DNA of 64,000 nt from Rhodovulum euryhalinum (GTDB taxonomy: Bacteria; Pseudomonadota; Alphaproteobacteria; Rhodobacterales; Rhodobacteraceae), in the NCBI RefSeq assembly GCF_004342445.1, contig NZ_SLWW01000004.1, positions 1 through 64,000 of the forward strand. Reading direction: 5' to 3'. The notes under the pieces were generated by a model. The model was not told the DNA's origin and searched no databases. It worked only from the letters and a program-made list of their open reading frames with translations. The number at the start of each line of letters is the position of its first letter. Position 1 is the first letter of the stretch. Shown here in pieces: positions 36,338-46,114 of the stretch. The translations under genes were made by a program, and so were the position numbers.

Positions 36338-38023
36338 ATGCGCCCGCTGCGCGCCGCCCCTCTGCTGACGCTGCTGGTGATGCTGGGGCCGGTCGCGGCG
36401 GGGCTTCTGGGCACGCTGGCCCCGGCCCTGGGTCTGTTCCCGGCGCTGGGCGGCACGGGGCCGAGCCCGGCGCCGTTCGCGGCGCTGGCGGCCTGGCCCG
36501 GCCTGCCCGGGGCGGTGGGGCTGTCGGTGACGACGGGTCTCGCGGCGACGGTGCTTTCGCTGGTCCTCGTCACGCTGACCGTTGCGGGCTGGCAGGGCAC
36601 CCGGGTGATGGCGGCGCTGGAACGCGCGCTCTCGCCGCTGCTGTCGGTGCCGCACGCCGCGGCGGCCTTCGGGCTGGCCTTCCTGATCGCGCCCTCGGGC
36701 TGGATCGCCCGCGGGCTCTCGCCCTGGGCGACCGGGTGGGAGCGGCCGCCGGACCTGTTGATCGTGCAGGATCCCTGGGGGCTGGCGATGGTGGCGGGGC
36801 TGGTCGCCAAGGAGGTGCCGTTCCTTCTGTTGATGACGCTGGCGGCCCTGCCGCAGGCCCAGCCCGCGCGGCGGCTGACCATCGCCCGCAGCCTCGGCTA
36901 TGGCCGGGTGACGGGCTGGCTCAAGGCGGTGTTCCCTTCGGTCTATGCGCAGGTGCGGCTGCCGGTCTACGCCGTGCTGGCCTATTCGATGACGGTGGTG
37001 GACGTGGCGATCATCCTGGGCCCCGCGACGCCGCCGCCCCTGTCGGTGCAGGTGGTGCGCTGGATGGCCGATCCCGACTTGACGCTGCGGCTGCCGGCCG
37101 CGGCGGGGGCGGTGCTGCAACTGGGGCTGGTGCTGGCGGCGCTGGGGCTCTGGCGGCTGGGCGAGATCGGTGCGGGGCGGCTCGGCCGGGCCTGGGCCGA
37201 GGGCGGGGCGCGGCGCCATGGCGACGGCGTGGCGCGCGCCCTGGGCCTGGGGCTTGCCGCGCTGTCGGCGGGCGCGGTGATCGCGGGGCTGGCGGGGCTC
37301 GGGCTCTGGTCGGTGGCGGGGCTCTGGCCGTTTCCCGACGCGCTGCCGGCCGGGATGAGCCTGACAGGCTGGGCCCGGCACGCGCCCGGGCTGGCCGCGC
37401 CTGCCCTCGACACGGTCTGGATCGCGGGCGCGGCGACGGCGCTGGCGCTGGCGCTGGCGCTGGCCTGCCTGGAGGCCGAGCACCGCTTCGGGCTCAGCCC
37501 CGGCGCGCGCAGCCTGTGGCTGTTGTACCTGCCGCTGCTGGTGCCGCAGGTGGCGTTCCTGCCGGGGCTGCAGACCTTCGCGCTGGTGGCGGGGGTGGAC
37601 GCCGGCATGGGGGCGGTGATCCTCGGCCACCTGGTCTTCGTGCTGCCCTATGTGTTCCTGTCGCTCGCCGCGCCCTGGCGGGCCTGGGATGCGCGGCATG
37701 CGACGGTCGCCGCCGCGCTGGGCGCGGGGCCGGGGGCGGTGTTCTGGCGGGTGCGGCTGCCGATGTTGCTGGCGCCGGTGCTGACCGCGGCGGCGGTCGG
37801 CTTTGCGGTTTCGGTCGGGCAGTACCTTCCGACGCTGCTGATCGGCGGCGGGCGGGTGCAGACGCTGACGACCGAGGCGGTGGCGCTGGCCTCGGGCGGG
37901 GACCGGCGGGCGATCGGGGTCGCGGCGCTGATGCAGACGGGCGTCGTGGTGGCAGGCTTTGCGCTGGCGCTGACGGTGCCGCGGCTGGCCTGGGCCAACC
38001 GGCGCGGGATGCGGGCGGCATGA
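36338..38023 (+). CDS. ynjC: ABC transporter permease, YnjC family (two permease domains)
   Basis: The 561-residue membrane protein contains two binding-protein-dependent permease domains in tandem, with about twelve hydrophobic helices, so one chain forms the whole channel. This double-length layout is typical of YnjC and related ion or thiamine importers. The EAA-type cytoplasmic loops appear around ARSLGYGRVTGWLKAVFPS and AALGAGPGAVFWRVRLPM. Overlaps the ATPase gene by 4 bp. Confidence 0.9.
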   Translation: MRPLRAAPLLTLLVMLGPVAAGLLGTLAPALGLFPALGGTGPSPAPFAALAAWPGLPGAVGLSVTTGLAATVLSLVLVTLTVAGWQGTRVMAALERALSPLLSVPHAAAAFGLAFLIAPSGWIARGLSPWATGWERPPDLLIVQDPWGLAMVAGLVAKEVPFLLLMTLAALPQAQPARRLTIARSLGYGRVTGWLKAVFPSVYAQVRLPVYAVLAYSMTVVDVAIILGPATPPPLSVQVVRWMADPDLTLRLPAAAGAVLQLGLVLAALGLWRLGEIGAGRLGRAWAEGGARRHGDGVARALGLGLAALSAGAVIAGLAGLGLWSVAGLWPFPDALPAGMSLTGWARHAPGLAAPALDTVWIAGAATALALALALACLEAEHRFGLSPGARSLWLLYLPLLVPQVAFLPGLQTFALVAGVDAGMGAVILGHLVFVLPYVFLSLAAPWRAWDARHATVAAALGAGPGAVFWRVRLPMLLAPVLTAAAVGFAVSVGQYLPTLLIGGGRVQTLTTEAVALASGGDRRAIGVAALMQTGVVVAGFALALTVPRLAWANRRGMRAA

Positions 38024-38655
38024 CCGGGGCGCTGCGCCTGGAGGGGCTGGCGATCTCCCGCCTCGGCGTGCCGCTGCTGGCGCTGGAGGCGGAGGTCGCG
38101 CCGGGCACGGTCCTCAGCGTGATGGGGCCGTCGGGGTCGGGCAAGTCCACGCTGCTGGCCGCGATCATGGGCACGCTGGCGCCCGGGTTCGCGCTGGCGG
38201 GGCGGGTGTGGCTGGACGGGGCCGACATCACCCGCCTGCCGCCCGAGGCGCGGCGGGTCGGCATCCTCTACCAGGAGGAACTGCTGTTCCCGCATCTGAG
38301 CGTCGGCGGCAACCTGGCCTTCGGCCTGCCGCGGACGGTGCGGGGGCGGGCGGCGCGGTTGGCGCGCGTGGCCGCGGCGCTGGCGGAGATCGGGATGGCG
38401 GGGTTCGAGGGGCGCGATCCGGCGACGCTGTCGGGCGGGCAGAAGGCGCGGGTCGCGCTGATGCGGATGCTGCTGGCCGAGCCGCGCGCGCTGTTGCTGG
38501 ACGAGCCGTTCTCGCGGCTCGATGCCGGGCTCCGGGCGCAGGTGCGCGAGATGGTGTTCGAACGCGCCCGGGCAAGCGGGCTGCCGGTGCTTCTGGTGAC
38601 CCATGACCCGGCCGATGCCGCCGCGGCGGGGGGCGCGGTGGTCGAGCTCGGGTAG
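38020..38655 (+). CDS. ynjD: ABC transporter ATP-binding protein, YnjD family
   Basis: The 211-residue ATPase has Walker A GPSGSGKST, a Q-loop in LYQEELLFPHL, signature LSGGQKARVAL, Walker B ALLLDEPF and the switch histidine in VTHDPAD. It is shorter than most importer ATPases but all catalytic motifs are there. It energises YnjBC. The repeat element copy B begins one base after its stop codon. Confidence 0.93.
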   Translation: MTGALRLEGLAISRLGVPLLALEAEVAPGTVLSVMGPSGSGKSTLLAAIMGTLAPGFALAGRVWLDGADITRLPPEARRVGILYQEELLFPHLSVGGNLAFGLPRTVRGRAARLARVAAALAEIGMAGFEGRDPATLSGGQKARVALMRMLLAEPRALLLDEPFSRLDAGLRAQVREMVFERARASGLPVLLVTHDPADAAAAGGAVVELG

Positions 38656-38764
38656 GGGGGCGCTCCCGCCCCCGGCGCTGCGCGGGGCATTGCCCCGCTT
38701 GTCCGGGGTTGGGCGTGGCGCGGCCTTGCGGCCGCGCGGGGGTATTTCGGCCAAGAAGAAGGCC
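38656..38764 (+). repeat. Dispersed hairpin repeat, copy B
   Basis: Order of parts: hairpin GGGGGCG-CTCC-CGCCCCC (38656-38673), hairpin GCGGGGC-ATT-GCCCCGC (38682-38698), a GC-rich hairpin around 38717-38737, then GGGGTATTT and GCCAAGAAGAAGG up to 38764. It starts directly after the ynjD stop and could end that transcript, although no U-run follows the stems. The remaining stretch to the ask stop at 38834 is low-complexity G/C. Confidence 0.75.
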
Positions 38765-38833
38765 CGGAGCGCGGGGGTGGGGGGTATGGTTCGGGGGGCG
38801 CACGCGGGCGCGCGCGCGCCCCGCGCCCGGGCC

Positions 38834-40267
38834 TCAGGCGGCCAGGCGCGGGGCGGTCGTGCGGTTCTCGACCAGCGCGGCGTGGAGCGCGCGGATCGCG
38901 TCCTCCATCCGGTCGCGGGGCACGACGAACTGGGCGTCCACGTCGCGGGTGGTCTGCTGGACGGCGACGGGGTCGATCCCCGCGGCTTCGAGTGCCGCAA
39001 GCCCGCGCGCGAGCACCCGGAGGCCCGAGAGGTCGCGCCCGATGGCCGAGACCACGGCGAGGTTGCGCGCCTTCAGCGAGGCGGTCGGATAGCGCGCCGC
39101 GAGGTCGCGTTCGACCCGGCGCACCGATTTCAGCCCCGCATCCAGGTAATGGGTGATCGTGTTGGCATTCGAGGTCTTGGCGACGATCCGCACCCGGTGG
39201 CGCGTGAGCGCCTCGAGGATGGCGCTGTCATAGCCCTTCACCCCCACCATGTCCTGCTCGAAGAGCTCGAGCGCATAGACCCCAAGGCCCGTGACCATCT
39301 CGACCCGGGGCGCGCGCCCCTCGGCGTCGTCGATGAGCGTGCCCGGATCGTGCGGCTCGAACGCGTTGGTCACGCGCAGCGGGATGCCCGCCTGGCGCAG
39401 CATCTTGGCGGCCTTGGGGTGGACCGCCTCCATCCCCATGTTCGAGAGCTGGTCGGCCACGTCGTAGTTGGTGTGGCCGAGCTTCACGACATTGGCCGCG
39501 CCGACGATCTTGGGGTCTGCCGAGGACAGGTGGAACTCCTTGTGGATGATGGCCTCGGCCGCGCCGGTGAGCACCGCGATCTTCGAGAAGGTCACCTCGG
39601 AATAGCCGCGGTCGAATTCGGCCATCAGCCCCTCGGTGCATTGGGCATAGCCGGTGACGATGGGCATTTCGCGCGACAGGTCCACGTCGCGCAGCCCCTC
39701 GACGATGCGCTCTTCCAGGGTGCATTCACCCTCGTCGCGCCAGCCCGAGAGGTCGACGAAGCGCGCATCGACGCCCTTTCGCCGCAGGAGCGTCGCGGTG
39801 ACGAAGGCGGACTGCGCCTCGCCCAGCCCCGAGAGCAGTTCGCGGATCACCGCCATGTGGCTCGACAGGCGGAAATGGCCGTAGGAGCACAGCCGCTGCA
39901 GGTCGATCAGGCAGGAGCGCGCGCCCTCGATGCGGTCGCGCACGAAATCGTCGGCGGCGGCCAGATCGCCGGGGTGGTCCAGCACCTGCGCATGGGCGGC
40001 GCGCATGGCGTCGGCGACGCGGTTCAGCGCATCCGACCAGCCCTGATCGTTGTCGGCATTCGAGAACAGCGCATAGACGCCCGGTTCGCCCGATTTCTTG
40101 TGTTCCAGCAGCAGGTTGGTGATGCCGGCGAAGGCCGAGACCACGAAGACGCGGTGATAGAGGTCGTCGCCCTTTCGGTCGCCGACAAACAGCGTGTCGC
40201 ACAATTCATGGACGCGGCTCATCGAGGTGCCGCCGATCTTCTCGACGGTATGGGGATGCTTGGTCAC
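38834..40267 (-). CDS. ask: Ectoine-type aspartate kinase
   Basis: The 477-residue aspartokinase phosphorylates aspartate, the first step to aspartate semialdehyde and ectoine. It has the kinase loop KIGGTSM near the N-terminus and C-terminal ACT domains. The N-terminal region (VFVVSAFAGITNLL) and the position after ectC identify the Ask_Ect class that accompanies ectoine operons and is often less feedback-sensitive (family knowledge). The start is a GTG with a poorly spaced AGGA; no better start keeps the essential GGTS loop. It is 50 bp downstream of ectC. Confidence 0.9.
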   Translation of the reverse strand: MTKHPHTVEKIGGTSMSRVHELCDTLFVGDRKGDDLYHRVFVVSAFAGITNLLLEHKKSGEPGVYALFSNADNDQGWSDALNRVADAMRAAHAQVLDHPGDLAAADDFVRDRIEGARSCLIDLQRLCSYGHFRLSSHMAVIRELLSGLGEAQSAFVTATLLRRKGVDARFVDLSGWRDEGECTLEERIVEGLRDVDLSREMPIVTGYAQCTEGLMAEFDRGYSEVTFSKIAVLTGAAEAIIHKEFHLSSADPKIVGAANVVKLGHTNYDVADQLSNMGMEAVHPKAAKMLRQAGIPLRVTNAFEPHDPGTLIDDAEGRAPRVEMVTGLGVYALELFEQDMVGVKGYDSAILEALTRHRVRIVAKTSNANTITHYLDAGLKSVRRVERDLAARYPTASLKARNLAVVSAIGRDLSGLRVLARGLAALEAAGIDPVAVQQTTRDVDAQFVVPRDRMEDAIRALHAALVENRTTAPRLAA

Positions 40268-40317
40268 TATCCTGTCGCCGCCCGGGTTGACCCCGGGAGC
40301 GCCCTTGTCTGGGAATG

Positions 40318-40707
40318 TCAGTCGGCGAGGGCAGGGGCGTAGGAGCCATCCTCGCGGTGCACCTCGGTCCCCGTGACGGGCGGGTTGAAGCAGCAGGCCA
40401 TCACCAGATCCTCGTCGGCGCGGATCGCGTGGCGGTCGTGCTGGTCGAGGGCGTACATGACGCCGGGGCGGATCTCGAAGGTCTCGCCCGAGGCCAGATC
40501 CGTGATCGCGCCGTGCCCCGAGATGCAGTAGACGCTCTCGAAATGGTGCTTGTAGTGGAAGGTATGTTCCGAGCCCGCGGCCAGCGTGGTGATGTGGAAC
40601 GAGAATCCCATCCCGTCATCGGCCAGCAGCATGCGGACAGAGGTCCATTGCGCATCCGAGACCGCACGGCTGGTGTCCTTGAGCTTGTGAAAGTCGCGTA
40701 CGATCAT
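40318..40707 (-). CDS. ectC: L-ectoine synthase
   Basis: The 129-residue cupin cyclises N-gamma-acetyl-diaminobutyrate to ectoine. MIVRDF at the start, [16 protein letters not shown] and [11 protein letters not shown] are hallmark EctC segments, including the metal and substrate ligands. It lies 4 bp after ectB. The start at 40707 gives the usual family length. Confidence 0.96.
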   Translation of the reverse strand: MIVRDFHKLKDTSRAVSDAQWTSVRMLLADDGMGFSFHITTLAAGSEHTFHYKHHFESVYCISGHGAITDLASGETFEIRPGVMYALDQHDRHAIRADEDLVMACCFNPPVTGTEVHREDGSYAPALAD

Positions 40708-40711
40708 GGGC

Positions 40712-41998
40712 CTACTCCGCCGCCATGCCGAAAGGGACAAGCGTCTCCACCGCCTGGTCGAGGATGTCGAGCCCGGCGCGGAACTCGTCCATCGGGATGG
40801 TCAGCGGCGCCAGCACCTTGACCACCTCGTCATGGGCGCCCGAGGTCTCGATGATCAGGCCGCGGCGGAAACATTCCGCGCAGATCCGGCCGGCCAGTTC
40901 GCCGCTGCCCACATCGACGCCCCGCATCATGCCGCGGCCCTTGATCCGGGCGCCCTCGATCCGGGCGGCGATGGCGTTCAGCCGTTCCTCGAGCACCTGG
41001 GATTTCAGCGCGATCTGGTTGCGCAGCGTATCGTCGGCCCAGAACTTTTCCAGCGCGACGCGGGCGGTCACGAAGGCATGGGTGTTGCCGCGGAAGGTGC
41101 CGTTATGCTCGGCCGGTTTCCAGATGTCGTGCTCGGGGCGGACCAGCACGCAGGCGAAGGGCAGCCCGAAGCCCGACAGCGACTTCGCCAGCGTCACCAT
41201 GTCGGGTTCCACCCCCATGTGGTCGAAGCTGAAGAAGCTGCCGGTGCGGCCCATGCCCGCCTGGATGTCGTCGACGATCAGCAGCGCGCCCGTCTCGCGG
41301 GCGATCCGCGCGATGCCCTGCACCCATTCGCAGGAGGCCGCGTTCAGCCCGCCCTCGCCCTGTACCAGTTCCACGACGAAGGCCGCGGGCGGCTCGATCC
41401 CGGAGGAGGGGTTGGCGAGCAGGGTCTCGATCAGCTCCAGCGTTTCAACCTCGTCGCCCATGCTGTTCTCGTAGGGCAGGTGGGTGACGTCGGGCAGCGA
41501 CACGCCGCCGCCCGCGCGCTTGCCCGCATTGCCGGTCAGTGCCAGCGCGCCCAGCGTCATGCCGTGAAAGCCGTTGGTGAAGGCCACCACGTTGCGCCGC
41601 CCGGTCACCTTGCGTGCCAGCTTGATCGCCGCCTCGACGGCGTTGGTGCCGGTGGGGCCGGTCATCATCACCCGGTGCTCCATCCCGCGCGGGCGCAGGA
41701 TGTGATGTTCGAACGCGTCCAGGAACGCGGCCTTTTCCTCGGTATGCATGTCCAGCGCATGCGCGATTCCGTCGCGCTGGATGTGATCGACCAGCGCGGC
41801 CTTCATGTCGGGGTCGTTATGGCCATAGTTCAGCGACGAACAGCCGGACAGGAAGTCGATATAGGAATTGCCGTCGGCATCGGTCAGCGTCGCGCCCTCG
41901 GCGCGGGCAAAGCTGACGGGAAAGCTGCGGCAGTAGGACCGCACTTCGGATTCGCGTCGTTCATAGATGTCGGTCTCGGCTGTCGGAACAGTCGACAT
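40712..41998 (-). CDS. ectB: Diaminobutyrate-2-oxoglutarate transaminase
   Basis: The 428-residue class III aminotransferase makes diaminobutyrate from aspartate semialdehyde. It has [17 protein letters not shown], the [11 protein letters not shown] segment and the PLP lysine in LAKSLSG. It starts at an ATG with AAGGGA upstream; family length fits. Gap to ectA is 49 bp. Confidence 0.96.
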   Translation of the reverse strand: MSTVPTAETDIYERRESEVRSYCRSFPVSFARAEGATLTDADGNSYIDFLSGCSSLNYGHNDPDMKAALVDHIQRDGIAHALDMHTEEKAAFLDAFEHHILRPRGMEHRVMMTGPTGTNAVEAAIKLARKVTGRRNVVAFTNGFHGMTLGALALTGNAGKRAGGGVSLPDVTHLPYENSMGDEVETLELIETLLANPSSGIEPPAAFVVELVQGEGGLNAASCEWVQGIARIARETGALLIVDDIQAGMGRTGSFFSFDHMGVEPDMVTLAKSLSGFGLPFACVLVRPEHDIWKPAEHNGTFRGNTHAFVTARVALEKFWADDTLRNQIALKSQVLEERLNAIAARIEGARIKGRGMMRGVDVGSGELAGRICAECFRRGLIIETSGAHDEVVKVLAPLTIPMDEFRAGLDILDQAVETLVPFGMAAE

Positions 41999-42047
41999 GG
42001 AAAATCCCTTTCGGTTCGTTTCGGCAAGCGGGCGAGGGCAGGGCGGG

Positions 42048-42587
42048 TCAGGCCGCCAGGCGCAGCGTCTCGGCCAGCCGGATGGTGACCATGTGCTCGG
42101 TGGCATGGCGGCCCTCGAAATGGTCCTCGCGCTTGTAATGCGGCTCGTCGGTCAGCCGCGCACCAAGGCGGCGGGCCAGCCCGCGGAACAGCCCCCACGA
42201 GGCGGCGTTGTCCGGCGTGATCGTGGTCTTCAGGCGCATCACGCCCGCGCAGGCCTCGCGGTCCAGCAGTTCGAACAGCATCTTGCGGCCCAGCCCGCGC
42301 CCGCGCGCGCGATCGGACACCGCGACCTGCCAGACGAACAGCGTCTCGGGGTCGGACGGCACCAGATAGGCCGAGATCCAGCCTACGACCTGGCCGTCGA
42401 TCTCGGCCAGGATGCAGGTGTCACGGAAGTGATCGCACTGGATCAGGTTGCAGTAGAGCGAGTTCTCGTCCAGCGGCTTGCACGCGCGGATCAGCGCCCA
42501 GACCTCCGGGCCGTCCGCATCGGTCGGCATGCGAAAGGTGATGGGCGCGGTTCGGGCAAGCGGCGTCGCGTCGATGGTCTCGGCCAT
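42048..42587 (-). CDS. ectA: Diaminobutyrate acetyltransferase
   Basis: The 179-residue GNAT enzyme acetylates diaminobutyrate at the gamma amino group. It has the acetyl-CoA loop RARGRGLGRKML and the EctA-typical LDENSLYCNLIQCDHF. First gene of ectABC-ask. No ectD (ectoine hydroxylase) gene follows, so this locus on its own predicts ectoine and not hydroxyectoine. The ATG has GGAGG 10 bp upstream. Confidence 0.96.
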   Translation of the reverse strand: MAETIDATPLARTAPITFRMPTDADGPEVWALIRACKPLDENSLYCNLIQCDHFRDTCILAEIDGQVVGWISAYLVPSDPETLFVWQVAVSDRARGRGLGRKMLFELLDREACAGVMRLKTTITPDNAASWGLFRGLARRLGARLTDEPHYKREDHFEGRHATEHMVTIRLAETLRLAA

Positions 42588-42609
42588 GGGATACTGTCCT
42601 CCGTTCACT

Positions 42610-42646
42610 TGAGCAACGATATATAGTTAGTCATCATAAATTTCAA
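42610..42646 (-). promoter_or_regulatory. Candidate ectA promoter
   Basis: On the minus strand, TTGAAA (42646-42641) and TATATC (42623-42618) are separated by 17 bp in a markedly AT-rich stretch. Transcription would start near 42610, giving a leader of about 25 nt. Ectoine operons are usually osmotically induced; nothing in the sequence proves that here. Confidence 0.5.
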
Positions 42647-42759
42647 TAGCCGAAGCTGTTTTGCGAGCGTTGGCCGCAAGTGTGCGCTATAAAGCAATAA
42701 AAATATCAAAAATTCGCCGTGTAATAGGGGGATGATAGGGTGGGCGCGGCCCATATATG

Positions 42760-42809
42760 CTTCGTCTAACGAAGTTGAGTGGATGGCAAGTGCTTCGTCT
42801 TGCGAATTG
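42760..42809. promoter_or_regulatory. Two copies of a CTTCGT-type operator between ectA and the MarR gene
   Basis: CTTCGTCTAACGAAG at 42760-42774 is a perfect palindrome with a 3-bp centre. A related copy, CTTCGTCTTGCGAA, begins at 42793, 33 bp downstream, about three helical turns away. Both start with TG and end near TTG. Position between the divergent genes and the MarR-type regulator makes autoregulation by EctR the simplest reading. Confidence 0.6.
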
Positions 42810-42871
42810 TCCCCCCTTGCGCGCGGCGCGGATCGGTGAAATCGGTTCGTCAGATTGTGACAGGAGGCGCC

Positions 42872-43357
42872 TTGAAACGTTCGGATATCAGCCTGATCGC
42901 GTTGCGCCGCATCCTGCGCGCGACCGAGCTTTACGGCCGTGAACTGGCCCGGGCCGCGGGGCTGACCGCGGTGCAGATCCGCGTCCTGCAGATCGTCGCC
43001 GAGACGGGGCAAAGCACGCCCAAGGCGATCTCGGCGCGGATGGGCGTGTCGCAGCCCACGATGACGACGTTGATCGACCGGCTCGAATCCAAGGGCCTGG
43101 TCGAGCGGCGGCGGTCGGATTCCGACCGGCGGCAGATGAATATCTTCATCACCGAGGCCGGCCGCGAGGCGATCGACCGTGCGCCCGACCCGCTGCATGA
43201 CCGCTATGTCGCGGCCTTCGAAGCGCTGCCGGACTGGGAGCAGGCGATGCTGGTCGCCGCGCTGGAGCGGGTGGCGGCGCTGCTGGATGCGGGCCATCTC
43301 GACGCCTCGCCGCTGCTCGATCTGGGCGACATCCGCCGCAACCCGCCATCGGGCTGA
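42872..43357 (+). CDS. ectR: MarR-family regulator, EctR-like
   Basis: The 161-residue winged-helix protein has the MarR core: VQIRVLQIVAETG, ISARMGVSQPTMTTLIDRLESKGLVERRR and SDRRQMNIFIT. It is divergent from ectABC-ask, the place where EctR repressors are found in methylotrophs and other ectoine producers. The start is a TTG at 42872 because CAGGAGG sits 5-6 bp upstream; the upstream in-frame sequence does not look like a MarR N-terminus. It may repress ect and its own gene. Confidence 0.88.
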   Translation: MKRSDISLIALRRILRATELYGRELARAAGLTAVQIRVLQIVAETGQSTPKAISARMGVSQPTMTTLIDRLESKGLVERRRSDSDRRQMNIFITEAGREAIDRAPDPLHDRYVAAFEALPDWEQAMLVAALERVAALLDAGHLDASPLLDLGDIRRNPPSG

Positions 43358-43486
43358 GCCCGGCGCGCCCGTTAACCGAGTTGGCCCCGGAATCGCGCTA
43401 TCCCTTGCAGGCCCCCCGGCGCGGAACTAAGACTCAACTTGCGGGAGCCGGCCGGCCCCCACCCCCATCCTCTGAGGCAGGCGCAC

Positions 43487-44119
43487 ATGACCGATCCGAT
43501 CGAGCATTACATGAACACCCTCGTGCCCATGGTGGTCGAGCAGACCTCGCGGGGCGAGCGGGCCTACGACATCTTCTCGCGGCTTCTGAAAGAGCGGATC
43601 ATCTTCATCACCGGGCCGATCCATGACGGGATGTCGTCGCTGATCGTGGCGCAGCTGCTGCACCTCGAGGCCGAGAACCCGACCAAGGACATCTCGATGT
43701 ACATCAACAGCCCCGGCGGCGTGGTGACGTCCGGCCTGTCGATCTACGACACGATGCAATACATCAAGCCCAAGGTCTCGACGCTGGTGGTGGGTCAGGC
43801 GGCGTCCATGGGCTCGCTGCTGCTGGCGGCGGGTGCGCCGGGGACGCGGTTCTCGCTGCCCAATTCGCGCATCATGGTGCACCAGCCCTCGGGCGGGTAT
43901 CAGGGTCAGGCGACCGACATCATGATTCACGCCCAGGAAACGCAGAAGTTGAAAGACCGGCTCAATCAGATTTACGTGAAGCATACCGGGCAGGAGTTCC
44001 AGACGGTCGTCGACGCGCTTGAGCGTGACAACTTCATGGATGCCGAGGCGGCCAAGGCCTGGGGCTTGATCGACGAGATCGTCGAAAGCCGCAGCGCCGT
44101 GGAAAGCGCCAAGGCCTGA
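43487..44119 (+). CDS. clpP: ATP-dependent Clp protease proteolytic subunit
   Basis: The 210-residue serine protease has the catalytic triad Ser107 (QAASMGS), His132 (MVHQPSGG) and Asp181 (ERDNFMD). It forms the tetradecameric proteolytic chamber used with ClpX, encoded downstream. The start gives the usual family length; [19 protein letters not shown] is a normal alphaproteobacterial N-terminus. Confidence 0.97.
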   Translation: MTDPIEHYMNTLVPMVVEQTSRGERAYDIFSRLLKERIIFITGPIHDGMSSLIVAQLLHLEAENPTKDISMYINSPGGVVTSGLSIYDTMQYIKPKVSTLVVGQAASMGSLLLAAGAPGTRFSLPNSRIMVHQPSGGYQGQATDIMIHAQETQKLKDRLNQIYVKHTGQEFQTVVDALERDNFMDAEAAKAWGLIDEIVESRSAVESAKA

Positions 44120-44124
44120 CGCCG

Positions 44125-44150
44125 CGGGCGGGGCGACCCGCCCGGAATTT
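44125..44150 (+). terminator. GNRA-capped hairpin after clpP
   Basis: CGGGCGGG and CCCGCCCG form an 8-bp stem closed by a GCGA tetraloop, followed by GGAATTT. The U-tract is short, so it may attenuate and not fully stop transcription into clpX. Confidence 0.45.
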
Positions 44151-44154
44151 GGCG

Positions 44155-44183
44155 TTGTGCCTCAGGATGGACTGCCCTACGCT
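44155..44183 (+). promoter_or_regulatory. Weak candidate clpX promoter
   Basis: TTGTGC and TACGCT with a 17-bp spacer lie between the clpP hairpin and the clpX start. The -10 match is poor, so this is a suggestion only. Confidence 0.25.
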
Positions 44184-44264
44184 GTAGCATGGCGCGGGGC
44201 AGGGATTGCCGCCGTCCGGGCGGAATGGCCCGAATGGGCAGCGAGATGACCGCAGGGGACCGAG

Positions 44265-45530
44265 ATGGCGACGACTTCAGGCAGCGACTCCAAGAACACG
44301 CTCTACTGCTCGTTCTGCGGCAAGAGCCAGCACGAGGTGCGCAAGCTGATCGCCGGCCCGACCGTGTTCATCTGTGACGAATGTGTCGAGCTGTGCATGG
44401 ACATCATCCGCGAGGAAACGAAATCCTCCGGGCTGAAATCCACTGACGGCGTGCCCACGCCGCGCGACATCTGCGAGGTGCTGGACGATTACGTGATCGG
44501 CCAGATGCATGCCAAGCGGGTGCTGTCGGTCGCCGTCCACAACCACTACAAGCGGCTGAACCACGGCGCCAAGGCCGGCGATATCGAACTGGCGAAATCC
44601 AACATCCTGCTGATCGGCCCGACCGGCTGCGGCAAGACGCTGCTCGCCCAGACGCTGGCGCGCATCCTCGACGTGCCCTTCACCATGGCCGACGCCACGA
44701 CCCTGACCGAGGCGGGCTATGTCGGCGAGGATGTCGAGAACATCATCCTGAAACTGCTTCAGGCCAGCGAATACAATGTCGAGCGCGCCCAGCGCGGCAT
44801 CGTCTATATCGACGAAGTCGACAAGATCACCCGCAAGTCGGACAACCCCTCGATCACCCGCGACGTCTCGGGCGAGGGCGTGCAGCAGGCGCTGTTGAAG
44901 ATCATGGAAGGCACGGTGGCCAGCGTGCCGCCGCAGGGTGGGCGCAAGCATCCGCAGCAGGAATTCCTGCAGGTGGATACCACCAACATCCTTTTCATCT
45001 GCGGCGGTGCCTTTGCAGGGCTGGAAAAGATCATCGCCCAGCGCGGCAAGGGCTCGGCCATCGGCTTCGGCGCCGATGTCAAGGAGAACGACAGCCGCGG
45101 CGTGGGCGAGATGTTCAAGGAACTCGAACCCGAGGATCTGCTGAAATTCGGCCTGATCCCCGAATTCGTCGGCCGCCTGCCGGTGATCGCCACGCTTCAG
45201 GACCTGGACGAGCCCGCGCTGGTGCAGATCCTGACCGAGCCCAAGAACGCGCTGGTCAAGCAGTACCAGCGCCTGTTCGAGCTTGAGGGCGTCAAGCTGA
45301 CCTTCACCGAGGACGCGCTGTCCGCGATCGCCAAGCGCGCCATTGCGCGCAAGACCGGTGCGCGGGGACTTCGTTCGATCATGGAGGACATCCTGCTCGA
45401 CACGATGTTCGACCTGCCCGGTCTCGACGGGGTCGAAGAGGTGGTGGTGAACGAAGAGGCCGTGACCTCGCCCGCCGCACCGCTGATGATCTATGCCGAC
45501 CAGAAGAAGGGCGGCGCGACCGCGGGGTGA
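44265..45530 (+). CDS. clpX: ATP-dependent Clp protease ATP-binding subunit
   Basis: The 421-residue AAA+ unfoldase has an N-terminal zinc-binding domain (CSFCGKS and CDECVELC), Walker A GPTGCGKT, Walker [11 protein letters not shown], the GYVGEDVE pore loop and the arginine-finger region. It selects and unfolds proteins for ClpP, encoded 145 bp upstream. Usual length. Confidence 0.97.
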   Translation: MATTSGSDSKNTLYCSFCGKSQHEVRKLIAGPTVFICDECVELCMDIIREETKSSGLKSTDGVPTPRDICEVLDDYVIGQMHAKRVLSVAVHNHYKRLNHGAKAGDIELAKSNILLIGPTGCGKTLLAQTLARILDVPFTMADATTLTEAGYVGEDVENIILKLLQASEYNVERAQRGIVYIDEVDKITRKSDNPSITRDVSGEGVQQALLKIMEGTVASVPPQGGRKHPQQEFLQVDTTNILFICGGAFAGLEKIIAQRGKGSAIGFGADVKENDSRGVGEMFKELEPEDLLKFGLIPEFVGRLPVIATLQDLDEPALVQILTEPKNALVKQYQRLFELEGVKLTFTEDALSAIAKRAIARKTGARGLRSIMEDILLDTMFDLPGLDGVEEVVVNEEAVTSPAAPLMIYADQKKGGATAG

Positions 45531-45534
45531 TCGC

Positions 45535-45930
45535 ATGGTGCGCCGCCTGATCTCGACCGGCTCGCCCTTCGAGGCGCGAATCGGCTACTCCCGCGCGGTG
45601 GTCTGCGACGGCTGGGTGTTCGTCGCGGGCACCACCGGCTACGATTATGCAACGATGACCATGCCCGAGCCCGTCGAGGCGCAATGCGCCAACGCGCTGG
45701 CCACCATCGCGGCGGCCCTGGCCGAGGCGGGGGCTTCGCTCGACGACGTGGTGCGTGTCCGTTACATCCTGCCCGATCCGGCCGACTGGCCTGCCTGCTG
45801 GCCCGTGGTATCGGCCGCCTTCGCGACGGCCCGGCCCGCAGCGACGATGCTGTCCGCCCGCTTGCAGGAACCGGAAATGAAGATCGAGATCGAGGTGACC
45901 GCCCGGTTGCCCTCGGCTGGGCAGGTCTAG
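45535..45930 (+). CDS. RidA/YjgF-family protein
   Basis: The 131-residue Rid-family protein has the GYSRAVVCDGWVFVAGTTGYD start and the VVRVRYILPDP segment. Archetypal RidA deaminates reactive enamine/imine intermediates, with a conserved arginine near residue 105; here the equivalent RPAATMLSA lacks the RxxxExxx pattern in full, so it is a divergent subgroup. It follows clpX by 4 bp and may be cotranscribed. Confidence 0.85.
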   Translation: MVRRLISTGSPFEARIGYSRAVVCDGWVFVAGTTGYDYATMTMPEPVEAQCANALATIAAALAEAGASLDDVVRVRYILPDPADWPACWPVVSAAFATARPAATMLSARLQEPEMKIEIEVTARLPSAGQV

Positions 45931-46080
45931 CGGCGAACGCCGCGCACTGCTCGCAACGAGGTTTCCGCACCGTGGCGCGGGGGCCGCCCGCCGGACGACC
46001 GCTCGTGAACAGCCTCGTTCGGTAGTCGTCCTGGCCAGACTATTCCTGCATGTCACCGCGGCGCACGGTGCGGGCCCTGC

Positions 46081-46104
46081 CGCCCCGGTCCGGTGACCGG
46101 GGCG
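46081..46104. terminator. GC-rich hairpin downstream of icd
   Basis: CGCCCCGGTC-CGGT-GACCGGGGCG is a perfect 10-bp stem with a 4-nt loop, 10 bp past the icd stop on the minus strand. There is no U-run. It could act on the converging transcripts from either side. Confidence 0.4.
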
Positions 46105-46114
46105 TGGGTCGGGG

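Noticed and set aside
43400-43440. Heat-shock (RpoH-type) promoter upstream of clpP
   Set aside because: CTTG followed by CTAAG is present but the spacing is wrong for the alphaproteobacterial RpoH pattern.
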